A DNA stretch of 64,000 bases. Origin: Altererythrobacter sp. (GTDB lineage Bacteria > Pseudomonadota > Alphaproteobacteria > Sphingomonadales > Sphingomonadaceae). This document shows, one piece after another, positions 43,384-50,660 of the stretch (positions within the stretch are counted from its first letter, which is position 1; each line of letters starts with the position of its first letter). Below the pieces are notes generated by a model, which worked only from the letters and a program-made list of their open reading frames with translations, was not told the origin of the DNA and did no database searches. Location of the stretch: positions 62,001-126,000 of the forward strand of contig JAFKFN010000008.1 in assembly GCA_017308255.1 (NCBI GenBank), in the 5' to 3' direction. The translations under genes were made by a program, and so were the position numbers.

Positions 43384-44256
43384 TTGGCCGGCCGGGAACA
43401 GCTTTACGAGACACTCGACCACTTCCTGGCAGCGCTCGACACGGGCGACGCCGGCCGCGTGGCATGGGCTGATGGCTTGCTCTATACCGAGAACAATGTC
43501 GCGCTGGAGCCGGGTGACGGCCTGTGGAACACCCTTACGGCGCGCGGCCCCTATGACCTGCGCTTCGCCGATCCCGCGCATGGCCAGGTGGCCCTGTTCA
43601 CTTGCGTGGAGGAAACCGACGCCGTTTCCCCCTGCGCCATTCGCCTCGAAGTGATGGATGGCATGATCGCCGGGGCGGAACTCGTCGTGGCGCGCAACAA
43701 GGATGAAGGCTTCCCCTTCCTGGGGCAGGCGTTCGACGACAAGCCGGCGATGCTGGCCACGGTGCCCGAGGCGGAGCGCTCTATGCGCGAAGAGCTGATC
43801 CGCATCGCCAATGGCTATTTCGACACCATAGAGCGCAATGACGGCACGATCCGCACCCGCTTCCATCCGCATTGCGACCGTGTGGAAAACGGCGTGCAGA
43901 CGACCCACAACGCCGCCTTCCCCCTGCCCATCGCGCGGCTCGGCTGCGAGGCGCAGTTCGCGCTCGGCTGGTATCGTTATGACGACGCGCTGCGCGCCCG
44001 CCGCTTCCCGCTGGTGGATGTGGAACGCGGCGTGGTGCTGGCCCACGGCTTCATCGACCATGCGGGCAAGCTGGGGGAATACGCGCTGACCGACGGCACG
44101 AAAGTCTCAAGCCCGATCCGCCGCCCGCATTCCTATTACCTCGCCGAAGCCTTCAAGATCAGGGCCGGCGCGATCGAACAGGTGGAGGCGGTGTTCCACA
44201 CCGTGCCTTACCGGATGCCGAGCCCGTGGGGCGAAACCCGCCCCCATTCGGCCTGA
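43384..44256 (+). CDS. Hypothetical protein, paralogue of the lipoprotein at 12093
   Basis: This 290-residue protein starts at a TTG with a strong GAGGGAGAGGG ribosome site. It aligns by eye with the lipoprotein at 12093-13109 over most of its length but has no signal peptide, so it is cytoplasmic. The arrangement looks like two NTF2-like halves, for example LYETLDHFLAALDTGD and ELIRIANGYFDTIERNDG. It is divergent from the flavocytochrome operon and followed by an MFS transporter gene. Function unknown. Confidence 0.75.
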   Translation: MAGREQLYETLDHFLAALDTGDAGRVAWADGLLYTENNVALEPGDGLWNTLTARGPYDLRFADPAHGQVALFTCVEETDAVSPCAIRLEVMDGMIAGAELVVARNKDEGFPFLGQAFDDKPAMLATVPEAERSMREELIRIANGYFDTIERNDGTIRTRFHPHCDRVENGVQTTHNAAFPLPIARLGCEAQFALGWYRYDDALRARRFPLVDVERGVVLAHGFIDHAGKLGEYALTDGTKVSSPIRRPHSYYLAEAFKIRAGAIEQVEAVFHTVPYRMPSPWGETRPHSA

Positions 44257-44328
44257 GCTTGCCGAGCGGCGGTTCTTGCCCTTTAAGTAGCGGAAGAAAA
44301 GACGGCCCAGGCAAAGGGGCGAACCGGG

Positions 44329-45639
44329 ATGGGGATAGGGATGGAGGCGGATAGCCAGGCCTCTTCGATCAGCGCCGCACGCCGCATCGGCGCGCTGGTT
44401 CTGCTGGCCGGAGTGTTCTTCATCGACGGGTACGACATCAATTCGATGGCGTTGGCCGTGCCGCGCCTTCAGGAACCGCTCGGCCTCGCGCCGGAGCAAT
44501 TCGGCTGGGTGCTCTCCGCGATCCTCATCGGGCTGGGCGCGGGATCGGCGCTGCTCGCCCCGTTGGGGGATCGGCTGGGGCGGCGGCCCTTGATCGTGTT
44601 CGGCTGCCTGGTGGCCGGCTGCGCCGCGCTGGGCACGGCGGCGGCCGACGGCCTGGCGGAATTCTTCGTCTGGCGCCTGTTCACCGGCCTCGGCCTCGGC
44701 GCCTGCCTGCCGAATTGCAGCGCGCTGACGGCGGAGCTGGCCCCGGCGGGCAAGCGCGCCTCGCTCATGGTGCTGGTTTCGGCGGGCATTTCCGGCGGCG
44801 CCCTCATCGCCGGGACGAGCGCGCCCGAACTGGTGACGATCGGCGGCTGGCACGCGCTGTTCGTCGCCCCCGGCCTGTTCGCCATAGCCCTGGCGCTGGC
44901 GCTGTGGTGGGTCCTGCCTTCCGGCTTGCCCGAGGCGCTTGCCGCCCCCCAGGCGAAGCCGGCCGGCCCCAGCGCACCGCCGCCCGCCGCGAAAGTCCCC
45001 CAGCTGGAACTGCTCCGTTCGCCCTGGCTGTTCCCCTTCGCGATCTTCGCCATTGTCCTGACGTTCAATTCGGCGAACCTCTACCTGCTCAGCCAGTGGA
45101 TGCCGACGATCCTGCCCCATGCGGGTTTCACCCTGGACCAGGCGGCGCGCGTTTCGGGGCTGACGCAAGGCGCCGGGATCGTCTTCGGCCTCCTGGTAAG
45201 CTGGCTGCTCGACCGCTGGCGGCCCGGGGCCACCATGGTCGGCGCCTATGTGTTGGTCACGGCCGCCTTGCTGGCGATGGGCCTTGCGGTGATCACCGGC
45301 CCTGCCGGATGGACCGTGCTGCTGCTCGTCGCCATGGGCGGCGTTTCGGGCGGGGCCATGGCGATACCGGCGCTCACCGCCTTCCTGTTCCCTTCGCGCC
45401 TGCTGTCCTCGGCCATCGGCATGGGCGTGCTGGTGGCCCGCGTGGGGGCGATCGTGGCGCCGCTGATCGGCGGAGAGATGCTCAAGGCCGGCGCGACCGC
45501 CGGGCAGGTCCTGCTGGCCGCCGCCGTGCCCGCCGCCGTCTGCGCGCTGATCTGCCTGGCCCTGCCGGCAGCGCTGGCGGTGCGAAAGCGAGTGGAGCAG
45601 CCCGACCGCCCCCACCCGCTCACGGCTGCTTGCGCGTAA
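44329..45639 (+). CDS. MFS transporter, aromatic acid:H+ symporter type
   Basis: This 436-residue transporter has twelve predicted membrane segments. The first carries the AAHS signature FFIDGYDINSMA, and the loop after helix 2 has GDRLGRRPLIVFG. These match PcaK/VanK-like permeases for hydroxybenzoates and related acids. An alternative start is at 44341 (MEADSQASS). It lies 72 bp downstream of the gene at 43384 and is probably part of the operator-controlled unit, importing the aromatic substrate or exporting a product. Confidence 0.88.
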   Translation: MGIGMEADSQASSISAARRIGALVLLAGVFFIDGYDINSMALAVPRLQEPLGLAPEQFGWVLSAILIGLGAGSALLAPLGDRLGRRPLIVFGCLVAGCAALGTAAADGLAEFFVWRLFTGLGLGACLPNCSALTAELAPAGKRASLMVLVSAGISGGALIAGTSAPELVTIGGWHALFVAPGLFAIALALALWWVLPSGLPEALAAPQAKPAGPSAPPPAAKVPQLELLRSPWLFPFAIFAIVLTFNSANLYLLSQWMPTILPHAGFTLDQAARVSGLTQGAGIVFGLLVSWLLDRWRPGATMVGAYVLVTAALLAMGLAVITGPAGWTVLLLVAMGGVSGGAMAIPALTAFLFPSRLLSSAIGMGVLVARVGAIVAPLIGGEMLKAGATAGQVLLAAAVPAAVCALICLALPAALAVRKRVEQPDRPHPLTAACA

Positions 45640-45662
45640 ACGTGTCCGGCCGGATCGCTTGA

Positions 45663-45676
45663 CCATCAAATGATGG
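45663..45676. promoter_or_regulatory. Inverted repeat upstream of the LuxR-type gene
   Basis: CCATCA-AA-TGATGG, a perfect 6-bp inverted repeat with a two-base gap, lies 79 bp before the regulator gene. It could be its own operator. Low certainty. Confidence 0.3.
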
Positions 45677-45754
45677 AGGCTCGCCCCAGGGCGGCACGGC
45701 GTGATATGATGCTCCCGCAGGGGGTTGTCGTGACCAGCGCCGGGGGAGGGGCTG

Positions 45755-46828
45755 ATGCTGACCAATCGCGAGTTCGGCGAAGTCGTCGGCCTGATCTACG
45801 ATTGCGCGCTCGATCCCGGCCGCTGGCCCGAGGCGCTCGAGCGGATCATCGGGGCGCTGCGCTTCCACAACGCCTCGATGTCGCTGATGGACCTGCGCGC
45901 GGGTACTTATCCGCTCAACATCACCTGCGGGATCGAGCAACCGTGGCTGAGCCGCATGGCCGCTTACGCCGACGACGTGGTGGAGCAATGGGGCGGACTT
46001 GAAAACCTGGCGTCCTATCCGCTCGAAGAGCCGCTCATCCTCAGCCGGACGAACCCGGAAGGCAGCACGGAGCGCAACCGCTACGTCGCCGAATGGGCCA
46101 GGCCGCAGGGGCTGATCGACCTGCTGGGGATCGGCCTCACCCGCGATCCGCATATGCTCGGCACGCTGGGCATGGGGCGGCACGAAAGCGCCGGCCCGAT
46201 CGGGCAGGTCGAAGTAGACGCCGCCCGGCTGTTCGTGCCGCACCTGCAACGCGCGGTGACGATCAGCCGCCTGCTGGAATTGCGGCAGGTGAAGGCCGGT
46301 CATTTCGAAGAGGTGGTGAAGCGCCTGTCGACGCCGGTGTTCATCGTCGCCGGCGATTGCCGCCTGCTGTGGCTGAACCGGGCCGCCGAGGACCTGCTGG
46401 ATTCGACCGCGGTGCTGGTGATCCAGGCCAATCGCCTCTCGCTCCGCAAGCCGAGCCTGGCCCAGGCGCTCGCCCGCGCGGTGGCGCACTTGTGTGAAAC
46501 GGAAGGGCCGGCCGGGATCGGCGGTTTCGACGCCCCGGTGGAGCTGGAGGATGGCCGCCCGCTGACGGTGCACGTCATGCCGCTGGCTGCCGTGGCGGGT
46601 CGGCGAGTGACCAATGCGGCCGTGTTCGTGGGCCCGCGCGGCCGGCACCGCGATCCCTGCGAGACGGTTGGCGCCCTGTTCGGCCTCACCCCAACGGAAC
46701 GGCGCGTGCTGGCCGGCCTGGCCGACGGATCTCAACTGGCCGCGATCGCCCGCCGGCTGAACATCGGGGAAGCCACCGCTCGCACCCATCTGCACCGGAT
46801 CTTCGAGAAGACCGGGATGCGCCGGTAG
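45755..46828 (+). CDS. LuxR-type regulator truncated by an amber codon
   Basis: The N-terminal 280 residues form a probable sensor region (PAS-like: RLSTPVFIVAGDCRLLWLNRAAEDLL at about 188-213). A LuxR-type helix-turn-helix follows (LTPTERRVLAGLADGSQLAAIARRLNIG, EATARTHLHRIFEKTGMRR). The frame then meets TAG at 46826-46828. The next codons read SELIALLASFTLPLR before TGA at 46880-46882, which is the usual end of this domain. The family normally has Gln (CAG) here. A single C-to-T change therefore removes the last helix. The gene may be damaged. Confidence 0.85.
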   Translation: MLTNREFGEVVGLIYDCALDPGRWPEALERIIGALRFHNASMSLMDLRAGTYPLNITCGIEQPWLSRMAAYADDVVEQWGGLENLASYPLEEPLILSRTNPEGSTERNRYVAEWARPQGLIDLLGIGLTRDPHMLGTLGMGRHESAGPIGQVEVDAARLFVPHLQRAVTISRLLELRQVKAGHFEEVVKRLSTPVFIVAGDCRLLWLNRAAEDLLDSTAVLVIQANRLSLRKPSLAQALARAVAHLCETEGPAGIGGFDAPVELEDGRPLTVHVMPLAAVAGRRVTNAAVFVGPRGRHRDPCETVGALFGLTPTERRVLAGLADGSQLAAIARRLNIGEATARTHLHRIFEKTGMRR

Positions 46829-46897
46829 TCCGAGCTGATCGCCCTGCTGGCGTCCTTCACCCTTCCGCTGCGGCCGGACTGATTGCCGGCGAGCGGC

Positions 46898-47329
46898 TCA
46901 GGGCTTGAAGTCCAGCCCGCCCGCACGCTCGGCAAAGCGCCAGCCATCGGCGGTCCGCACCAGGCGGTCCCGATACCAGCCGATCAGCGGCGAATTGGCG
47001 CTCATCGCCGGAAGCCCGCCGTCCGGCGTGGGTTCGCCCTGATAGAGCACGATCACGCTGAACGCGCGCGCATGGCTGGCGTCCTCCACGTCCACCACCA
47101 CGTTCGACACCGTATGCCGCTGCGCCCGGGGCGGCCGCGCCTTGAAAGCGGCCAGGATCGCGTCTCGGCCTTCGACGAAGGTGCCCGGCTGGCTGGGGCG
47201 CCCCATTCGCGCGTCGGCGGTATAGAGCGCGGCGCATTGCTCCCACTGCTGCGCATCGTTGAGATTGACGTAGAGCCGGATCAGCCGTTCGCAATCGGCC
47301 TCTATCGCGCGGCGTTCGTCCTCGGTCAT
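46898..47329 (-). CDS. NTF2/SnoaL-like protein
   Basis: This 143-residue NTF2-like protein has the N-terminal helix ERRAIEADCERLIRLYVNLNDAQQWEQC followed by ALYTADARMGRPSQPG. Later strands include RLVRTADGWRFAERAGGLDF. Its ATG overlaps the MarR gene stop by four bases, so it is coupled to that regulator. It could be an enzyme of the pathway controlled by the MarR protein or a ligand-binding partner. Confidence 0.82.
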   Translation of the reverse strand: MTEDERRAIEADCERLIRLYVNLNDAQQWEQCAALYTADARMGRPSQPGTFVEGRDAILAAFKARPPRAQRHTVSNVVVDVEDASHARAFSVIVLYQGEPTPDGGLPAMSANSPLIGWYRDRLVRTADGWRFAERAGGLDFKP

Positions 47330-47880
47330 TCCGTATCGCCGGGCTTGGTGCGCTCCAGGAACAGAGAGCGCCCTTCCTCGTCCCGCGCCTCCAGCGTGGC
47401 GATCAGCCGCGAGACGAACGTGCCGAGCTGGTCGATCTCCCCATCCGACAGCTCCGAGAACAGGTAATCCGCCACGGTTTCCGTCTGCGGGCGCATGATG
47501 GCGTAGAGCCGTTGCCCCTCTTCGGTCAGCGTCAGGCACTTGCGGCGATGATTGGTGGGGTCCCGCCTGGCGTCGATCCGGCCTTCGCGCTGCAAGGTGG
47601 CCACCGCGCGCGACACGCTCATCACGTTGACGCCGGTCATCTCGGCCAGCTCGTGGCTGGCCGAACCGCCCAGCGCGCCGATCGTCATCAGCAAGCGGAA
47701 CTCGTTCAGGCTAATGCGATAGCGGTGTTCCAGATAAGTCGAGAACGGAGCCATGAGCCGGTTGGTCAGCTTCAGCAGATCATGCAGCAGGACGGCCTTT
47801 TCGCCCTGGGTATGGCCATGAACATGGTCCTGAACCTGATCTTGTGGCGGGCTTATCGCCGCATTGGCGCGCGTCGGCAC
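47326..47880 (-). CDS. MarR family transcriptional regulator
   Basis: This 184-residue winged-helix regulator has the recognition region SASHELAEMTGVNVMSVSRAVATLQREGRID and the wing RRDPTNHRRKCLTLTEEG, flanked by dimer helices. The start is GTG with AGGGGAAG six bases upstream. MarR proteins of sphingomonads commonly repress aromatic catabolic genes and are released by aromatic acids or CoA esters. It is divergent from an LSD gene, and the site at 47936-47947 lies between them, making this protein the best candidate for the TAAC-N4-GTTA regulon. Confidence 0.93.
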   Translation of the reverse strand: MPTRANAAISPPQDQVQDHVHGHTQGEKAVLLHDLLKLTNRLMAPFSTYLEHRYRISLNEFRLLMTIGALGGSASHELAEMTGVNVMSVSRAVATLQREGRIDARRDPTNHRRKCLTLTEEGQRLYAIMRPQTETVADYLFSELSDGEIDQLGTFVSRLIATLEARDEEGRSLFLERTKPGDTE

Positions 47881-47935
47881 CTGTTACTTCCCCTTTTTTG
47901 AGGCCGCTCAAACTCGCCGGCCTTTCATTCGATTA

Positions 47936-47947
47936 TCACACTCGTTA
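47936..47947. promoter_or_regulatory. Degenerate TAAC-N4-GTTA site in the MarR/LSD promoter
   Basis: Read on the minus strand this is TAACGAGTGTGA. The first eight bases and spacer equal the site at 39011-39022, and the second half-site differs at one base (GTGA instead of GTTA). It lies 56 bp before the MarR gene and 53 bp before the LSD gene. Confidence 0.5.
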
Positions 47948-47999
47948 GCGTTTCGCCCATGCCCAATCGGGCGGGAATCACCGGGAGAAATCAGGCGCC

Positions 48000-49484
48000 A
48001 TGAATGCCTTTCCGCAGACCATCCATTTCATCGGCAGCAACACCCCGCGTCGGCTGGAGATTTCCGTGCGCGATCTGGAGGTGGAAGGCGAGATCCCCGA
48101 CGAGATCGAAGGCGCCTTCTTCCGCGCGGTGCCCGACAACGCCCACGCGCCGATGTTCGAGGATGATATCGCGCTCAACGCCGATGGCATGATCGCTCGC
48201 TTCAACATCGAAAACGGCGCAGTCGATTTCGATATCCGCTATGTGGAGACGGAGCGCTATCAGGCCGAAAAGAAGGCCCGCCGGGCGCTGTTCGGCCGCT
48301 ATCGCAATCCCTTCACCGACGATCCCAGCGTGGCCGGGGTCGATCGCACGGTCTCCAACACCACCCCGGTGTGGCATGCCGGCCGCCTGTTCATGACCAA
48401 GGAGGACGGGCGCGCTTACGAGATCAATCCGCACACGCTGGAAACGATCGGCAAGTGGGATTTCTACGGCGCCCTGCGATCGGAAACCTTCACTGCCCAC
48501 CCGCGCGTGGACCCGGTGACGGGGGAACTGTTCTTCTTCGGCTATGAGGCGGGCGGGCTGTGCAGCCTGGAGATCGCCTATGGCGTGGCCGATGCGCAGG
48601 GGAACCTGGTTTCCGAGCAATGGTTCAAGCAGCCCTATTGCGCCACGATCCACGATTTCGTGATCACCGAAAAGTACGCGGTGTGGCCGATCTTCCCCAC
48701 CACCGCCGATCTCGACCGGCTCAAGGCCGGCGGCGCGCACTGGGCGCACCAGCAGGATCTGGAAAGCTGGATCGCGATCATGCCGCGCTATGGCAAGGTG
48801 GAGGAGATGAAGTGGATCAAGGGGCCGCCCGGCGTCTCCGTATTCCACGAGGTCAACGCCTATGACGACGGTGACCTGGTGCATATCGACTTGTGCCTGA
48901 CCGATACCAATGCCTTCGGGTTCATGCGCGAAGCCGGCGGCATCCACCGCGATCAGCAGGACATCCAGGGCGCGCTGACCCGCTGGACGATCGACATGAG
49001 CAAGGCCGATCCGGTGATCGAGGAACGCCCGCTCGGCCCTCCCGGCGATCTGCCGCGCCTGGCCGATGTCGATCAGGGGCGGCCTTACAACCGCGCCTGG
49101 TATCTTTCGATGAACCCCCAGGGCGGGCCGCCGATGCCCGGCGGGCCGGTGGGGGTGAACTTCAACGCGCTGATGCGGATCGAGCCGGGCAACGGGCGGC
49201 TGACGGTGATGGGCGTGCCGCCCGGCGCGGCGATCAGCGAGCCGGTGCACGTTCCCTCGCGCGATCCGGAGCACGGCGGCTGGCTGCTGAGCGTGATCGA
49301 CGTTCCCAACGGGCCCCCGGGCCAGGTCGCCCCGCACGATTACCTGTCCGAACTGTGGGTGATCGAGGCCGACGCGGTCGAGAAAGGCCCGATCGCCAAG
49401 GTGCGGACCGGCCTACCCCTGCGCAGCCAGGTTCACGGCGCCTGGGTGACCCGCGCGAAGCTGGATGGCAGCAAGGCCAGGTAA
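48000..49484 (+). CDS. Lignostilbene alpha,beta-dioxygenase
   Basis: This 494-residue carotenoid-oxygenase-family enzyme has iron-ligand histidines at about 167 (TAHPR), 218 (TIHDF), 283 (VFHEVNAY) and 479 (VHGAW). The two residues known to hold the 4-hydroxyl of phenolic stilbenes, Tyr101 (GRYRNPF) and Lys134 (FMTKED), fall at the same numbers here. It should cleave 4-hydroxystilbenes to two benzaldehydes using oxygen and Fe(II). It is cytoplasmic, divergent from a MarR gene. Confidence 0.93.
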   Translation: MNAFPQTIHFIGSNTPRRLEISVRDLEVEGEIPDEIEGAFFRAVPDNAHAPMFEDDIALNADGMIARFNIENGAVDFDIRYVETERYQAEKKARRALFGRYRNPFTDDPSVAGVDRTVSNTTPVWHAGRLFMTKEDGRAYEINPHTLETIGKWDFYGALRSETFTAHPRVDPVTGELFFFGYEAGGLCSLEIAYGVADAQGNLVSEQWFKQPYCATIHDFVITEKYAVWPIFPTTADLDRLKAGGAHWAHQQDLESWIAIMPRYGKVEEMKWIKGPPGVSVFHEVNAYDDGDLVHIDLCLTDTNAFGFMREAGGIHRDQQDIQGALTRWTIDMSKADPVIEERPLGPPGDLPRLADVDQGRPYNRAWYLSMNPQGGPPMPGGPVGVNFNALMRIEPGNGRLTVMGVPPGAAISEPVHVPSRDPEHGGWLLSVIDVPNGPPGQVAPHDYLSELWVIEADAVEKGPIAKVRTGLPLRSQVHGAWVTRAKLDGSKAR

Positions 49485-49490
49485 GCGGTT

Positions 49491-49533
49491 CCTCCCCGCG
49501 CCAGGACTGCCCTGGCACGGGGAGGCCCCCTTT
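49491..49533. terminator. Hairpin terminator between convergent genes
   Basis: Imperfect stem CCTCCCCGCGCCAGG / CCTGGCACGGGGAGG with a short loop, followed by CCCCCTTTT on the plus strand. It ends the LSD transcript and may also serve the hydrolase gene from the other side. Confidence 0.75.
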
Positions 49534-50193
49534 TCAGCGCTCGGCCGCCGGGCGCGGTGTCCCCCGCGCCCGCAACACGGTTTCGTAGTTTCCCCCGGCG
49601 ATGAGCGGGGCGGCGGGCGGTATGGCCGCCGCCGTCAGCTGGCGCAGCAGGAAGCGGCCGAATGGCCAGCCGTGGATTCCCGAATCGGCGTTGATGTGGC
49701 CCAGCCAGCCGGCATCGACGAACCGCGATTTCCAGATGCGCGCGAGCCGCCGTGCCCGATCGAAGCCGATATAGGGATCATCACGGCTGGCCGCGACAAT
49801 CGAAGGGAACGGCATCGCCGTGCGCATCACCGGCGCGAAGCGGGCCAGCCTGCCGTCCGCCTCGCTTCCCTCCACGTCAGGCGGCGCGACCAGGAGCGCC
49901 CCGCGCACCGGCCCATGGGCGGTTGGCCGTTCGTATTCGTTCCACCAGGCCACGACATGGCAGCCCAGGCTATGGGCGACGAGGATCACCGGCCGTCCGG
50001 CGCGGTGGATCGCCAGGTTCAGGCGATTGACCCAGGAATTGCGATGCGGATCGTCCCACGCGCCGAGATCGACTCGCGCGCAGGGGTCGAGTTCGCGTTC
50101 CCAGTGGCTTTGCCAGTGATCGGGGCCGCTGCCGTTCAGGCCGGGCACGAGGAGGGTCAGCGGCGCGTCGGCCGCGCGGGAAGTGTATGCCAT
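49534..50193 (-). CDS. RBBP9/YdeN-type alpha/beta hydrolase
   Basis: This 219-residue serine hydrolase of the RBBP9/YdeN group has the opening LTLLVPGLNGSGPDHWQSHWE, the nucleophile in VAHSLGCHVV, an Asp in SRDDPYIGF and the catalytic His in LGHINADSGI. The ATG at 50193 (MAYTSRAADAP) places the motif at the N terminus; the longer in-frame reading is not protein-like. Substrate unknown. A 50-codon ORF is encoded just upstream. Confidence 0.88.
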   Translation of the reverse strand: MAYTSRAADAPLTLLVPGLNGSGPDHWQSHWERELDPCARVDLGAWDDPHRNSWVNRLNLAIHRAGRPVILVAHSLGCHVVAWWNEYERPTAHGPVRGALLVAPPDVEGSEADGRLARFAPVMRTAMPFPSIVAASRDDPYIGFDRARRLARIWKSRFVDAGWLGHINADSGIHGWPFGRFLLRQLTAAAIPPAAPLIAGGNYETVLRARGTPRPAAER

Positions 50194-50224
50194 TGCGTTG
50201 GCTCCACGATAGAAAGCGGCCTCG

Positions 50225-50377
50225 CTAGAGGCCGAGCCGGTTCCAGAACTCGGCGGCGGATACCGCCGCGCGATGCCGCGACAGGTAGCCGCCGTCGCGG
50301 CCCCACGAAGGGTGCGGCAGACGCGGCACCGGCAGGGCGGCCCGGCGGCGGGGAATCGAATTGAAAGACCTGGGCAT
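50225..50377 (-). CDS. Small basic protein of 50 residues, putative
   Basis: Starting at ATG 50377 with AAAGGAGAAG nine bases before it, the frame reads MPRSFNSIPRRRAALPVPRL and ends in AVSAAEFWNRLGL at a TAG. The product is basic, with a compact C terminus, and lies 31 bp before the hydrolase gene on the same strand. I do not know the family. The good ribosome site and the non-repetitive sequence support a real gene. It is too short for confident codon statistics. Confidence 0.5.
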   Translation of the reverse strand: MPRSFNSIPRRRAALPVPRLPHPSWGRDGGYLSRHRAAVSAAEFWNRLGL

Positions 50378-50629
50378 TCGGCTTCTCCTTTCGAGAGGAA
50401 CACGAGCCCGCGTTGTCGCGTAGTCCGTGCGCTTTAGCGGTTGGTGACGCGGAGCAAGCTGGCTTGATCAAAGGCCGCGGCCTGTCCTTTCGGCAGGCCC
50501 ACACTTTCTCAACTTCATCAGTCGAGAAATCAATCAACAAGCGCTTGAGTGTGGCGAAGCGGCGCTAGGGCGTTCGTCTTGGGCCGGGCGCGGAGCATCG
50601 AGGTTGCAACCGGCGCGCGTTGGCGCATA

Positions 50630-50656
50630 GTCTCCCCAAAGACATAGGGGAGAGAC
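50630..50656 (+). promoter_or_regulatory. Leader hairpin covering the ribosome site
   Basis: TCTCCCC (50631-50637) pairs with GGGGAGA (50647-50653) around a nine-base loop. The paired GGGGAGA is the Shine-Dalgarno sequence of the gene that starts at 50661, so the stem could hide the ribosome site. Confidence 0.4.
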
Positions 50657-50660
50657 TGGA

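Noticed and set aside
40860..43472. 870-codon open frame on the plus strand
   Set aside because: It runs antisense to the flavoprotein, cytochrome and SDR genes, is rich in Arg/His/Ala, and has no domain. It results from high GC on the opposite strand.
49534..50403. Longer 289-residue form of the RBBP9-type hydrolase
   Set aside because: The extra 70 residues are Cys/Arg/Pro-rich and overlap the better-supported 50-codon frame; the ATG at 50193 fits the family.
50500..50553. Long-range inverted repeat CACACT...AGTGTG
   Set aside because: The arms are short and the pairing imperfect over 40 bp; it could easily be chance.
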